Source: Clostridia bacterium
GTDB lineage: Bacteria; Bacillota; Clostridia; Christensenellales; UBA1242
Length of the DNA: 60,596 nucleotides
NCBI GenBank assembly: GCA_017468205.1
Contig: JAFUJK010000083.1
Location: 1-60,596, forward strand
Direction: 5' to 3'
Shown here: one piece after another, positions 18,861 to 27,351 of the stretch
How positions within the stretch are numbered: the first letter of the stretch is position 1
Layout: the number at the start of each line of letters is the position of its first letter
Notes under the pieces: model-generated
The model's input: the letters and a program-made list of their open reading frames with translations, nothing else
Told to the model about the DNA's origin: nothing
Databases searched by the model: none
Program-made: the position numbers and the translations under genes

Positions 18861-18977
18861 ATTTCACCACCCACAATAATTATAAAATTTTGTTTTATTT
18901 TTGACCTGCTTTTAGAATAGCGAAAAACTGACAATTTAAGATAATTTTGTTAAATTTTAAAAGTTTTTGTTTAATGT

Positions 18978-19005
18978 TTGCAAATCTATTTTTTTATGCT
19001 ATAAT
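18978..19005 (+). promoter_or_regulatory. Promoter of the SDR gene
   Basis: TTGCAA (18978-18983), a 16-bp spacer and TATAAT (19000-19005). SD AAAGGAGG follows directly, before the ATG at 19022. Confidence 0.65.
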
Positions 19006-19021
19006 ATGAAAGGAGGAATAT

Positions 19022-19810
19022 ATGAGTAAAGTAGTAGTTGTAACTGGCGCATCAAGTGGAATTGGACTCGCCATAGCAAAAAAATTTGTTGAAAATGGGC
19101 ATATTGTATATTCATTTTCTCGCGGAACACCAAATGATGATAACATAAAATTTATACACTGTGATGTAAGTAAGCGCGAAATTGTCGAGTCTGCATTTAA
19201 AGAATTAATTGAAAAAGAAGGAAAAATCGACATTTTAATCAACAATGCTGGTATGGGCATTAGTGGCGCAATGGAATTTGAACCACAGGCAGACATTCAA
19301 AAAATCATTGATGTCAATTTTCTAGGTGTTGTAAATTGCTGTTCCGTTGCGCTTCCCCATTTACGAGAAAGCAAAGGTACAATAATTAATATTTCTTCAA
19401 TGGCGGCGGAATTTACAATCGCTTTTCAAACAATGTATTCAGCAACAAAATCTGCAATTCTTGCTTTTAGTACTGCACTTAAAAATGAAGTTCGCCCTTT
19501 CGGAGTGCGTGTTAGTTGTGTGCTTCCTGGGGACATAAAAACAGGCTTTACCGCCAACCGAATAAAAAGTGATGCTGAAAAAACGCCTTATAGTGAACGC
19601 GAAAAACGCAGTGTTGAATATATGGAAAAATGCGAGCAAAACGGAATTGCTCCTGAAAAAATTGCAAGAAAAATTTGCAAAGTCGCAGAAAAAAAGAACC
19701 CACCAGTTAGTTTTACTTACGGCTTTTCGTATAAATTAATCAGGCTTGCAAACAGACTACTTCCTCAAAAACTCATTAACTACATTTTATATAGATTATA
19801 CGGAAAATAA
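19022..19810 (+). CDS. Short-chain dehydrogenase/reductase
   Basis: A 262-aa classical SDR oxidoreductase. The N-terminal Rossmann motif TGASSGIG (residues 7-14) binds NAD(P). NNAGMG follows near residue 75, a Ser of ISSMA near 125 and the catalytic YSATK near 140. The C-terminal basic tail suggests membrane association, as in SDRs acting on lipids, but the substrate is unknown. It has its own promoter and a strong SD (AAAGGAGG). The WalJ-like gene follows after 11 nt, so the two are probably co-transcribed. Confidence 0.85.
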   Translation: MSKVVVVTGASSGIGLAIAKKFVENGHIVYSFSRGTPNDDNIKFIHCDVSKREIVESAFKELIEKEGKIDILINNAGMGISGAMEFEPQADIQKIIDVNFLGVVNCCSVALPHLRESKGTIINISSMAAEFTIAFQTMYSATKSAILAFSTALKNEVRPFGVRVSCVLPGDIKTGFTANRIKSDAEKTPYSEREKRSVEYMEKCEQNGIAPEKIARKICKVAEKKNPPVSFTYGFSYKLIRLANRLLPQKLINYILYRLYGK

Positions 19811-19821
19811 AGGATAAAACT

Positions 19822-20616
19822 ATGCGCGTATGTGTACTAGCCAGTGGCAGTAAAGGAAACTGCACATTTGTTGAAGGCGAAAACACCCGCATTTTAATAG
19901 ATGCGGGATTAAATAAAACAGAAATCGAAAATAGATTAAATACTATCGGCATTGAACCTAGTAGCATTGATAGTATACTCATTACCCACGAACATAGCGA
20001 CCACATCAAGGGCGTTGGTGCATTTGCGCGTGCACACAAATGCAAAATATTCGCCCACCCCGACACTTGGGGGGCAATGCAAGAAAAAGTTGGAACTATT
20101 CAAGCAGAAAAACGTGTTGGAATATTTGGAAGTAATTTTTACATAAATGAACTAGCTATCACAAGTTTTGACCTTTCTCACGACTCGGCGCATTGCCTTG
20201 GTTTTAGTGTTCACGAAGGCAACAAAAAAATCAGCACTGCAACAGACCTAGGTTTCATAAACGATACAATAATCAAACATTTAGCGGATAGTAGCCTCGT
20301 GATTTTGGAATCAAACCACGACATACCCCGTCTAATGAGCAACCCAAAATATCCACTTTACCTAAAACAGCGCATACTTTCAAATCGCGGACACCTTAAC
20401 AACAAAGATTCAGCCGAAGCAGTTCTAAAAATGCTGGGATATGGAATTCGCGGGTTAATTGCTGCACATTTGAGCGAAGAAAACAACACTCCTGACCTTG
20501 TTATGAAAGCACTCAATGATATTGTAGCACGTCAAGGTGGCGAACTTGCAAAAGAAATTTATGTTGACATTGCAAAGCAACACAAAGTTGGAAATATTTA
20601 TAGAATAAAATCATAA
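19822..20616 (+). CDS. Metallo-beta-lactamase-fold hydrolase, WalJ/YycJ type
   Basis: A 264-aa MBL-fold protein. It starts with VLASGSKGNC, typical of the WalJ/YycJ group, and the metal motif THEHSDH lies near residue 55. Later metal ligands appear in DLSHDSAH, ESNHD and AAHLSEEN. Family members are linked to cell-wall and cell-division control or act as nucleases. In many Firmicutes walJ sits with walRK; here it does not, so the assignment rests on sequence alone. SD AAAGGA lies before the ATG. Confidence 0.78.
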   Translation: MRVCVLASGSKGNCTFVEGENTRILIDAGLNKTEIENRLNTIGIEPSSIDSILITHEHSDHIKGVGAFARAHKCKIFAHPDTWGAMQEKVGTIQAEKRVGIFGSNFYINELAITSFDLSHDSAHCLGFSVHEGNKKISTATDLGFINDTIIKHLADSSLVILESNHDIPRLMSNPKYPLYLKQRILSNRGHLNNKDSAEAVLKMLGYGIRGLIAAHLSEENNTPDLVMKALNDIVARQGGELAKEIYVDIAKQHKVGNIYRIKS

Positions 20617-20711
20617 ACGCACAAAGGTGTATTTTTATTTTTTTAACAAATAATGTATATTTTTATTCCTTACACACAAATTATTTATAGAAAATTTGAG
20701 GAGTACAAAAT

Positions 20712-21131
20712 ATGGCAACCAAAAAATCAACAAATACTAAAACAAAGGCATCTACCGCTAAATCAAGCACAGCAAAAGCCGAAACAAAAACAAAAGAACC
20801 TCTTGTAAGTACGAAACGCAAAGTAGGCATAGCAATTTACTTTACTTTCATTATCACACTTGCCTTATCCTTTGGCGCACAAGTTTGGATGATGGAAACA
20901 TTCAATCCACCTGCAACAAACGAACCCAATTTAGCCAGCAACGAGCAAACACAATCGCCTAACACCACACAAGAAAGTCCACAAGTTCAAAATGATGAAA
21001 GCAACATTGAGCGCGCTTTGCTTGAAAATGAGCAACAAGAAGAGTTTATTGTTCCTGCTCCAAATCAATTTAATTTCTACGACCAAAATGAAAATTTAAT
21101 TGCACAACAAAATGCGCCTCAATCAGAATAA
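20712..21131 (+). CDS. Anchored small protein with Lys/Thr/Ala-rich tail, unknown
   Basis: A 139-aa protein with SD GAGGAG 7 nt before the ATG. Residues 1-35 are Lys/Thr/Ser/Ala-rich, histone-H1-like and probably cytoplasmic. One transmembrane helix lies at about 38-58. The remainder is a Gln/Asn/Glu/Pro-rich disordered exterior. The basic tail could contact nucleic acid or acidic phospholipid, but that is inference. No domain family is recognised. It is followed by a bidirectional terminator. Confidence 0.6.
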   Translation: MATKKSTNTKTKASTAKSSTAKAETKTKEPLVSTKRKVGIAIYFTFIITLALSFGAQVWMMETFNPPATNEPNLASNEQTQSPNTTQESPQVQNDESNIERALLENEQQEEFIVPAPNQFNFYDQNENLIAQQNAPQSE

Positions 21132-21134
21132 AAG

Positions 21135-21167
21135 AAAAACATATTAGCCTTAACTAATATGTTTTTT
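21135..21167. terminator. Bidirectional rho-independent terminator
   Basis: A nine-bp stem ACATATTAG / CTAATATGT with flanking A- and T-runs, between two convergent genes. Confidence 0.78.
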
Positions 21168-21170
21168 ATT

Positions 21171-24161
21171 TTATGAATTTTGTACTAATGTTGGATATTG
21201 GTCTTGAACAAAGTTCCAATATTTAGAGTCAAATCCACGGTTAGTAAATGTTGACATCTTCTTACAATTTTCGTCACTAGTCCAACCATCGTCCGGTGAA
21301 GCCCAGTCGATAACGAAGTTATATGAACTTGTCAAACGTGTTCCGCCGTGCTTTGAGTTTACGATACATTTCTCAACCACACCCGCAACCTTGTTGTCTT
21401 CACCAAAGATTGCAGTAAATGGGTTGTGTACTGAATATACTTCACTCTTTGTTTCAGCATAAGCCTTGCTTCCTGAAATTGAATAGTCAAATTCAGAGTT
21501 AGCAAAACAGTATGCAACGCGACCATATCTGTCTTTGTTTTGAATTTCAATATCAACGGCAAATCCAGCCATAACTTTACCAGCAAGTGTACATTCTGCG
21601 TAGCAGTTTACGATAGAACCAGCCACAATCACACTTGCAAGCCCACCTACCTTTTCACCGCCAATAAAACCAGTTGCGTATGAGGTTGAAACCAAATTCT
21701 CAGAGCCCTCGCCCTCTAACCAGCCAACCAAACCACCAGCATAATAACCGCTGATTTCCATTGAGGTTGCGCTACAATCAGAAATCAAAGTGCCATCTCC
21801 ACTGTAACCAGTAATACCACCAACATATGATTTATCACCTGTACTTACTGAAGCATTTATCTTACCAGTAAAATTACATTTTGATATTGAACCATCGGAA
21901 CTTACACCTACAATACCGCCAGCAGTTGCATCAGTATCACTTTGCGCAAAAATTTCATAAGCATACTTGCCATCGCTTGTAAGTCCACCATCATAATTAG
22001 AATTTACAATCTTAGAATTACCGCCCAATTCACCAACAATTCCACCAACAAAGTTGGTTTCCTTTGATTGAACTTTAATATTCAACGATGCAGTACAATC
22101 TTGAATCAATGCATCTTTTCCTGTTTTACCAGCGATACCACCAGCATAGATGCGATTATCTGCGTTAATGTTAATACCCTCAAAGTTTGTGTCTGCATTT
22201 GAACGCACTACACAATCAATGATTTTACCATAGTTCAATCCAGCAATAGCACCTACCCAAGCATAAACATCATCACTAGCAACCTTTGTTATTTTAACGC
22301 CCTCAATAATTAGGTTTTCTGCAACGCCTTCGCTACCAATCATACCAAAGAAACCATTAAATCTATTTTCAGTGGTGATTACTAGGTTGCGAATTACAGG
22401 CATAGAGCCGTCAGCTTTTGCTACTCCATACATTTGACCATTAAATGGTGTAAGGGAATCGCCGATTGGAGTCCATTCCTCACCAGTCAAATCAATGTCG
22501 CTGTCGATTTTGTACTTATTGTTGTAAATACCATCGTCAGCAAGGTCAGCAGCAAGTTCGTCAAGCAATTTTTGTTTTCCAGAAATAACAACCACGTCAA
22601 ATTCGTCATAAATTCCGTTGTTTACTGGAACAGCATTGTCTTTAATAAATGGATAACCATTGTTAACTGAAGGGTCGATAGACCAAAGATTATCAAAGTC
22701 CCATGTTACCATTTCGCCGTTCACATCATAACCAATGTAAGCAACATTTTCGCTAGGCATATTTGCTTCTTTTACTGCGCTAAATTGCTCTGCATTTGGT
22801 TTTTTCTTCAATGTTTCAGCAGTAACGCCATAAGCAAGATATGCAGTTGTAACGTCATCAAAATCATAAATACCAGTTGTTACTTTTTCGCTCTTTTGAT
22901 AGAAGTTACCCAAAATACGGTTGTAATTCTTGTATGCTTCGTCTGGTTTAAGCTCTGGCTGAACAGAATTCAATCCATTCAAGTTAAAAGCAATCAAGCC
23001 AGCCACAAAATCTTCGCCTTTCATCTCGTTTTTAATAACTGCATAACAATTAATAACCGCACTCTTTTGCGAATCGTTTGTTTCAGCTGTCATATTAACT
23101 AAACTTGCAGTAATTCCACCAGCAATACTTGATTTTGAAGCTTCTGGTGTCGCAAATGTAGCATCTACAACACCACAATTACTAATCATACCAGCCCTAA
23201 CTACAGAAGAGATACCACCCATACACGCAGTTGTATTAGCTGATAAAATTAAGTTAGAAACGGTTGTATAAAGCACTTTCGCAAGATATGCTCCGCTTGT
23301 GCCATCAAGAATACCAACAACACCACCAATATAAGCAGCTTTTTCAATTGTAGCATTTGCATTAACTACAGAATTTGAAACAGTAACAAAACTTACTTCA
23401 CCCATGTTATATGCAGCAAGTGGCGCAACATTATCATAATTTCCATCAAGTTTAAATCCAGTAAGATTCAAGTTTGAAACTTTTGCACCAGTTTTGATTG
23501 TACCAAAAAGTCCAGCATTTTTCAAAGTACTAGGTGCAACAACTTCGCCCTCGCTCAACATAGCAGAACCTTCTTGTAACAAATGAAGGTTACTAATAGT
23601 GTGCTTACCACCATTGTAAGTACCACTAAAACCATCGTCGCCACCGATTGGAGTCCACGCAGTTTGCTTCTCAACACTCATATCAATATCAGCAACTTGT
23701 TGATAGTTAGCGGTCAATGGGTGCGCTGGACCGATTGATTTCAAGTCTTGATAGTCGCGAATATAGAATGGGTTTTCAGTAGACCCAGAACCAACGTAAA
23801 CTGCAACATTTACGTTCTTGTAATCCTCGTTTGTGGTAACGAGTTGAATTGTTGTATTACCGCCAGCAAGAGCCTCAAATCTCCAAGATTCAACGTTCTT
23901 GTCGTCAGCAAACTTTTCTTTAAATTTAACAATTTCCTCATTCATACTAACAAGGCTGTACTGGTCAGCAGAAGGATTCTCACGAGTTACAGTTACTACA
24001 AAAGTTTCGCCTACGTTGACATATTTAGTAGTAGATTGACCATTTTCGCCCCCCAAGCTAAACACTTCGTTGTTGAGCATAAAGTAGTAAACAGACAACC
24101 CGACACTAATGCCGACAATTACGATAAGCAAAAAGATTAAAAATCTATTGAGCCATTTCAT
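21171..24161 (-). CDS. Large GLUG-repeat surface protein
   Basis: A 996-aa protein. An N-terminal membrane anchor (residues about 5-27) is followed by an Ig-like/beta region (GETFVVTVTRENPS) and long arrays of degenerate GLUG-type repeats. These include AGLFGTI, YIGGVVGILDG, GGIAGKTG, VGGIVGELGG and YAGGLVGWLEG. The repeats form right-handed beta-helix-like adhesin stalks in known members. No LPXTG sorting signal is seen at the C-terminus, so it is held by the N-terminal helix. Two WTPIGGD/WTPIGDS modules suggest an internal duplication. SD GAGAGGT and a consensus promoter lie upstream. An adhesion role is inferred. Confidence 0.8.
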   Translation of the reverse strand: MKWLNRFLIFLLIVIVGISVGLSVYYFMLNNEVFSLGGENGQSTTKYVNVGETFVVTVTRENPSADQYSLVSMNEEIVKFKEKFADDKNVESWRFEALAGGNTTIQLVTTNEDYKNVNVAVYVGSGSTENPFYIRDYQDLKSIGPAHPLTANYQQVADIDMSVEKQTAWTPIGGDDGFSGTYNGGKHTISNLHLLQEGSAMLSEGEVVAPSTLKNAGLFGTIKTGAKVSNLNLTGFKLDGNYDNVAPLAAYNMGEVSFVTVSNSVVNANATIEKAAYIGGVVGILDGTSGAYLAKVLYTTVSNLILSANTTACMGGISSVVRAGMISNCGVVDATFATPEASKSSIAGGITASLVNMTAETNDSQKSAVINCYAVIKNEMKGEDFVAGLIAFNLNGLNSVQPELKPDEAYKNYNRILGNFYQKSEKVTTGIYDFDDVTTAYLAYGVTAETLKKKPNAEQFSAVKEANMPSENVAYIGYDVNGEMVTWDFDNLWSIDPSVNNGYPFIKDNAVPVNNGIYDEFDVVVISGKQKLLDELAADLADDGIYNNKYKIDSDIDLTGEEWTPIGDSLTPFNGQMYGVAKADGSMPVIRNLVITTENRFNGFFGMIGSEGVAENLIIEGVKITKVASDDVYAWVGAIAGLNYGKIIDCVVRSNADTNFEGININADNRIYAGGIAGKTGKDALIQDCTASLNIKVQSKETNFVGGIVGELGGNSKIVNSNYDGGLTSDGKYAYEIFAQSDTDATAGGIVGVSSDGSISKCNFTGKINASVSTGDKSYVGGITGYSGDGTLISDCSATSMEISGYYAGGLVGWLEGEGSENLVSTSYATGFIGGEKVGGLASVIVAGSIVNCYAECTLAGKVMAGFAVDIEIQNKDRYGRVAYCFANSEFDYSISGSKAYAETKSEVYSVHNPFTAIFGEDNKVAGVVEKCIVNSKHGGTRLTSSYNFVIDWASPDDGWTSDENCKKMSTFTNRGFDSKYWNFVQDQYPTLVQNS

Positions 24162-24202
24162 AAGTAATTACCTCTCTATTTATTCTTCTAGTAATTCATT
24201 AT

Positions 24203-24231
24203 ATTATACCATACTTTAAATCATTTGTCAA
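24203..24231 (-). promoter_or_regulatory. Strong promoter of the GLUG surface protein
   Basis: TTGACA (24226-24231), a 17-bp spacer and TATAAT (24203-24208): exact consensus, so high constitutive expression is expected. Confidence 0.8.
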
Positions 24232-24331
24232 TATTGATATAAAATAAAAACAAAAACTATTAATTTTTCTAGTTTTTGCTTAAATTCTTTATTATTATGA
24301 TTATTATATGATAACAAGTATCTTTATTTAC

Positions 24332-24404
24332 TGAGATTTCTCGACCGCGCTTGTAATGACAGCCCCCGTGTCATTATGAGGAGCGCAACGACGCGATAAT
24401 CTCG
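24332..24404. repeat. Dispersed palindromic repeat, copy 2
   Basis: It begins TGAGATTTCTCG, has inner arms AATGACA / TGTCATT and ends with GATAATCTCGG. It is related to copy 1 at 2494-2590, with a shorter and more diverged right arm. It fills the gap between the two surface-protein genes and may also end transcription of the gene that stops at 24436. Confidence 0.65.
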
Positions 24405-24435
24405 GCGACAAAGTCGCCACCACGGAGAAAATATT

Positions 24436-26374
24436 TTACGTCAACTTATCCGTATTATTTGTTTCAGTATTTACATTTGAACTTATTTGTGAAAAATTGG
24501 CAATTATAAGTTTTCCAAATGCTTGCTCTTTGGTTAGCTGCATGCTCAAACTTGTTCCGAACGAATTTCCATCGCTATCCGTCCAGCCGTCAAATTGATA
24601 ACCCGCGTATGCAACCGCAATGCACGTAATCGTGTCGCTTTCCTCACTTAAATCCGAGCCTGTTATTCTGGCTTCCCCGCCATTGGTGGCTTGAATGGCG
24701 ACGCCCTCAATACTTGTGCCCGCGCTATTTTTTAAAACTGGCTTTGTATTAATAAAAGTAAGATAAATACCAAAATCCGCACTGATGTAATCAATTTGAA
24801 GAACAAGCATATTGCCATTTTCATTGATTTTGTACTCAATGCTAGCCGAACTTCCCGAATTTTCAAGCAATCCCGTTCGCGTTTCAAAAACTTGCGTTTC
24901 TCCACTTGCAACCGAAATTGCGCTGAAATAATATCCGCTTGGCGCGGTCAAATAGTATGTAAGTGTGTAGTTTTGGTCGCGTGAGAAGTCGCTAGTAAAA
25001 GTTTGCGAGCCTGTGATAGTTGCAGTAAAATACTTTATGAAATATGCAGTATAAGTCTGCGCACTGCTCGCAGTTATCGTCAGAGGATTGCTCTCATATG
25101 TTCCCCCTCCGCTGTCCTGCCAGTATGCAAATATACTACCATTTATTGGATTGGCTGTTAATGAAACTAATGTGCCACTTTCATATGTTCCCCCTCCGCT
25201 TACTGAACCATAAGAAGAATTAGAAGTGTTTGCTGTGATTAATACTCCAGTTTTGAAATACGCCTTGCAAGTGATAGTCCCTGTTACCGCAAAAGAATAT
25301 GGGTTACTTTCCACACGAGTTGAGCCAATCATCCAGTAGTCAAATAGATATCCTGCATTTGGCGTTGCTATAATTGTTGTGATGGTGTTATATTTTATCG
25401 CCCCACCGCCACTTGTCGTACCATATGAGGAGTTGTTTGTTGAAAGCGTTACATTAAATTCAACACAACTAGCTAGACTATTCAATGAAATGTGAGCGGC
25501 AGGACGCACACCGCGACTAAAGAAAGTACTGCTGCGGGAAACGGAGCCAGAGGAGGATATTAGTAACGCGACGTCGTAGTCGCCAGATTCGCCAGAACGC
25601 AGCCAACAATAGTCTGTAGACATTTCCCTATCTGTGTCATCTAGCCCCCAAAAAGAGAAAGTTTCATAATAACTTGGAAGCCAGAATTTATCTGTAACTG
25701 TTGATAATACACCTAAACTACTAATATAGTCATCAGTGTATTGCGTATCTTGTGCTGTCTTATAGCTACTACTCATACTACATGGCGAAACGGTGATTGA
25801 GTTAAGTACTGGATAACTGCTCGCGCGAGTTGTGAAATAATTTTGCACTGTCGTGCGTATATCTGAACTACTATAGTCATTGTTTGAACTAGCAAATGTG
25901 GCAGTTGTGTAGTAATCACACATCCACACGGTAATAATGTCTGTGTTGTTTGGGTCGCGATACACCACTTGCCAAGCGCGACCAGCCATTGTAAAAACTA
26001 TCGGAGTTCCGCCGTCCAAAGTTCTCACTGTTCCAGTTTTCGAGCCCAATTTGCTAATTAAGGAATTATATACTGTTTCATTTACTATACTGCTTCCACT
26101 AGTGGATAATGTTCCAAGTGATGTGTAACTTTTTAATGCCGAAACGCCGTTTAAATCATTTAAAATCAAAAAAATGCTTCCGCCTGTTATAGCGATAAAA
26201 AGAAGGATTAAGGACAGAATTAGGGCAATCACTTTGCCTCTTTTTTCTTTATTTTTAGGGTTGTTTAAATTGTCTGAAAAGCCTTTATTTAAGCCATTTT
26301 CAGCAATTTTTTCGCTATTTAGCGCCCCCCCCCCCCTGCGGAGTTTTTGGGGTGGATAAGTGGTCTTTTTTCAT
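24436..26374 (-). CDS. Phase-variable DUF6273-like surface protein, frameshifted here
   Basis: The continuous frame runs from a GTG at 26232 (598 aa), but that GTG lacks an SD and begins inside the membrane anchor. A better start is the ATG at 26374, with SD GGAGG 8 nt upstream. From it the frame enters a G12 tract (26325-26336) and stops soon after. With 11 or 14 G it reads without a stop into the 598-aa frame, adding a charged cytoplasmic N-terminus. Domains: membrane helix, DUF6273-like domain (FWLPSYYETF, WGLDDTDR, YCWLRSG, GVRPA near 245), two or three InlB-type repeats ending in AYFK/AYFI, then beta domains. The sequence therefore looks like the OFF phase; an adhesin role is inferred. 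Confidence 0.7.
25500..25612 (-). other. Variable-loop segment of the DUF6273-like domain
   Basis: It encodes the loop between WLRSG and GVRPA. Most codons end in C or T and encode S, G, D, Y, V, R, T or F, the set reached by mutating AAY codons. The coding strand has about 13 A in 107 nt, low for this genome but less extreme than positions 1-100. It is aligned with that segment by its WLRSG, SSG and GVR landmarks. Confidence 0.35.
26325..26336 (-). repeat. Poly-G tract (G12), candidate phase-variation switch
   Basis: Twelve consecutive C on the + strand (G on the coding strand), 12 codons after the ATG at 26374. Next to it is a small inverted repeat CGCTA-TT-TAGCG (26313-26324). A G12 run is very unlikely by chance in an AT-rich genome and would be prone to slipped-strand changes. 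Confidence 0.75.
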
Positions 26375-26403
26375 TGTTTGTGCCTCCATTTTTTCCTTAC
26401 TTG

Positions 26404-26462
26404 CGGTGATAAATCACCGAGATTGCCACGGCTTTTGCAAAGCCTTGCAATAACAGCAAGGG
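26404..26462. repeat. Degenerate half-copy of the palindromic repeat
   Basis: Contains a GGTGATAAATCACC hairpin, then GAGATTGCCACGG and a GGCTTTTGCAAAGCC hairpin, then TTGCAATAACAGCAAG. It resembles the left half of the repeats at 2440-2590 and 24332-24404. Confidence 0.45.
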
Positions 26463-26587
26463 ATTTATTCATTCTTATTATATCACAATTTTTAGTTAAA
26501 TACTAATAAAAAATATAGGAATTTTTAATTTCACGTAAATACGTGCATTTTGATACAAAATTATAAAAAATACACACATTTTTAAAC

Positions 26588-26618
26588 AAAAAAATAAAAA
26601 CCCACCTTAAATTGGGCA
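26588..26618 (-). terminator. Probable second terminator behind mazF
   Basis: A short CCCA/TGGG hairpin followed on the minus strand by a T-rich tract (TTTTTATTTTTTT). Weak stem, good tail. Confidence 0.45.
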
Positions 26619-26632
26619 CTAATTAGAAAAAA

Positions 26633-26725
26633 GGGCGCGGGTGCTTGTGCGCATTGCGCACAGCACGCGAACGCGTGCAAACCCGATTTTTGCAACAAAA
26701 AAAATCGGGTTAAGCACCCGCGCCC
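26633..26725 (-). ncRNA. Four-way-junction (cloverleaf) element downstream of mazF
   Basis: A 14-bp outer stem (26633-26646 with 26712-26725) encloses three perfect hairpins. The first is 26647-26661 (6 bp, ATT loop). The second is 26663-26678 (7 bp). The third is 26680-26711 (12 bp). Only A662 and A679 are unpaired at the junction. On the minus strand it begins 4 nt after the mazF stop and ends in T6. It may be an elaborate terminator, a structured RNA or a cruciform/mobile DNA element; the function is unknown. It is markedly GC-richer than its surroundings. Confidence 0.6.
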
Positions 26726-26729
26726 CCAA

Positions 26730-27074
26730 TTACAGACCAAGACTAATTGCAAGGGCATCGTCTATATTTTTTAGTGTCCTTGCATCAGTATATCCAATTT
26801 TATCCAGCAAGCGCGCCTTATCCAATGTGCGAATTTGCTCCAATAATACAACACTATCTTTTTCAAGTCCAAAACAACTTGCGCTTAATTCAATATGTGT
26901 AGGCAATTTGGCCTTATTGATTTTACTTGTTATAGCAGCAACAATAACGGTTGGGCTGTAACGATTGCCGACATCATTTTGCACAATCAAAACGGGGCGC
27001 ACACCGCCCTGCTCACTCCCGACAACAGGCGAGAGATTAGCATAATAAATATCACCACGTTTGATTGTGTCCAA
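26730..27074 (-). CDS. MazF/PemK-family mRNA endoribonuclease toxin
   Basis: A 114-aa protein of the EndoA (NdoA/MazF) group, a ribosome-independent mRNA interferase. Family blocks seen: [56 protein letters not shown]. The start is a TTG one base after the stop of the 59-aa upstream gene, with AAGGAG 7 nt before it. It lies just downstream of acpS; EndoA near acpS/alr is the common Firmicutes position. The usual CopG-like EndoAI antitoxin is absent, and the 59-aa protein may replace it. Confidence 0.9.
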   Translation of the reverse strand: MDTIKRGDIYYANLSPVVGSEQGGVRPVLIVQNDVGNRYSPTVIVAAITSKINKAKLPTHIELSASCFGLEKDSVVLLEQIRTLDKARLLDKIGYTDARTLKNIDDALAISLGL

Positions 27075-27075
27075 C

Positions 27076-27255
27076 TTATTGCTCCTTTATCCAATTTTCG
27101 TAGCGATCCAAATCGCAACCAGCGACACCCCAAATTTCACGTTCAGAAAAGCCAACGAAATCACCAAAATCGTTTTTTTCCATTATATGCGAACTAAAAT
27201 GAGATTTGTGAGAGAGAGCTGATAGTTCTGCTACATATTTTTCAAAGTCTTTCAT
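27076..27255 (-). CDS. 59-aa protein preceding mazF, candidate antitoxin
   Basis: ATG at 27255, TAA at 27076-27078, one base before the mazF TTG. The first 25 residues look helical and Ser/His-rich. The second half is acidic and aromatic ([23 protein letters not shown]). The gene carries the mazF ribosome site at its 3' end, so mazF translation is coupled to it. Position and acidity fit an antitoxin that blocks MazF. It does not look like MazE, CopG or AbrB-type antitoxins and has no visible DNA-binding domain. The function is inferred from context only. Confidence 0.6.
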   Translation of the reverse strand: MKDFEKYVAELSALSHKSHFSSHIMEKNDFGDFVGFSEREIWGVAGCDLDRYENWIKEQ

Positions 27256-27293
27256 AATAATTTATCCCTTTTAACACTGCAAATATACCTAAA

Positions 27294-27328
27294 AAACAAA
27301 AAATATAGGAAGGTTCTTTCCTATATTC
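27294..27328 (-). terminator. Rho-independent terminator of the tyrS-acpS operon
   Basis: A ten-bp stem AATATAGGAA / TTCCTATATT followed on the minus strand by T6-G-T6. It lies between acpS and the mazF pair, so the latter has its own transcription start, probably at a TATATT near 27280. Confidence 0.78.
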
Positions 27329-27351
27329 TGTATTTTGTCATAAAATATACA

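Larger units (their letters stand above)
26375..26729. other. Intergenic region between mazF and the phase-variable gene
   Basis: No gene is seen in this 355-nt stretch. From right to left it holds the four-way-junction element (26633-26725), a second terminator (26588-26618), an AT-rich part with promoter-like TATA sequences near 26470-26520, a half palindromic repeat (about 26404-26462) and the SD of the surface protein. Confidence 0.6.

Noticed and set aside
26632-26726. attC-type integron site or tRNA-like gene at the four-way junction
   Set aside because: Hairpin 3 has a long loop and no T-loop or anticodon consensus, and no core-site GTTRRRY pair flanks the element.
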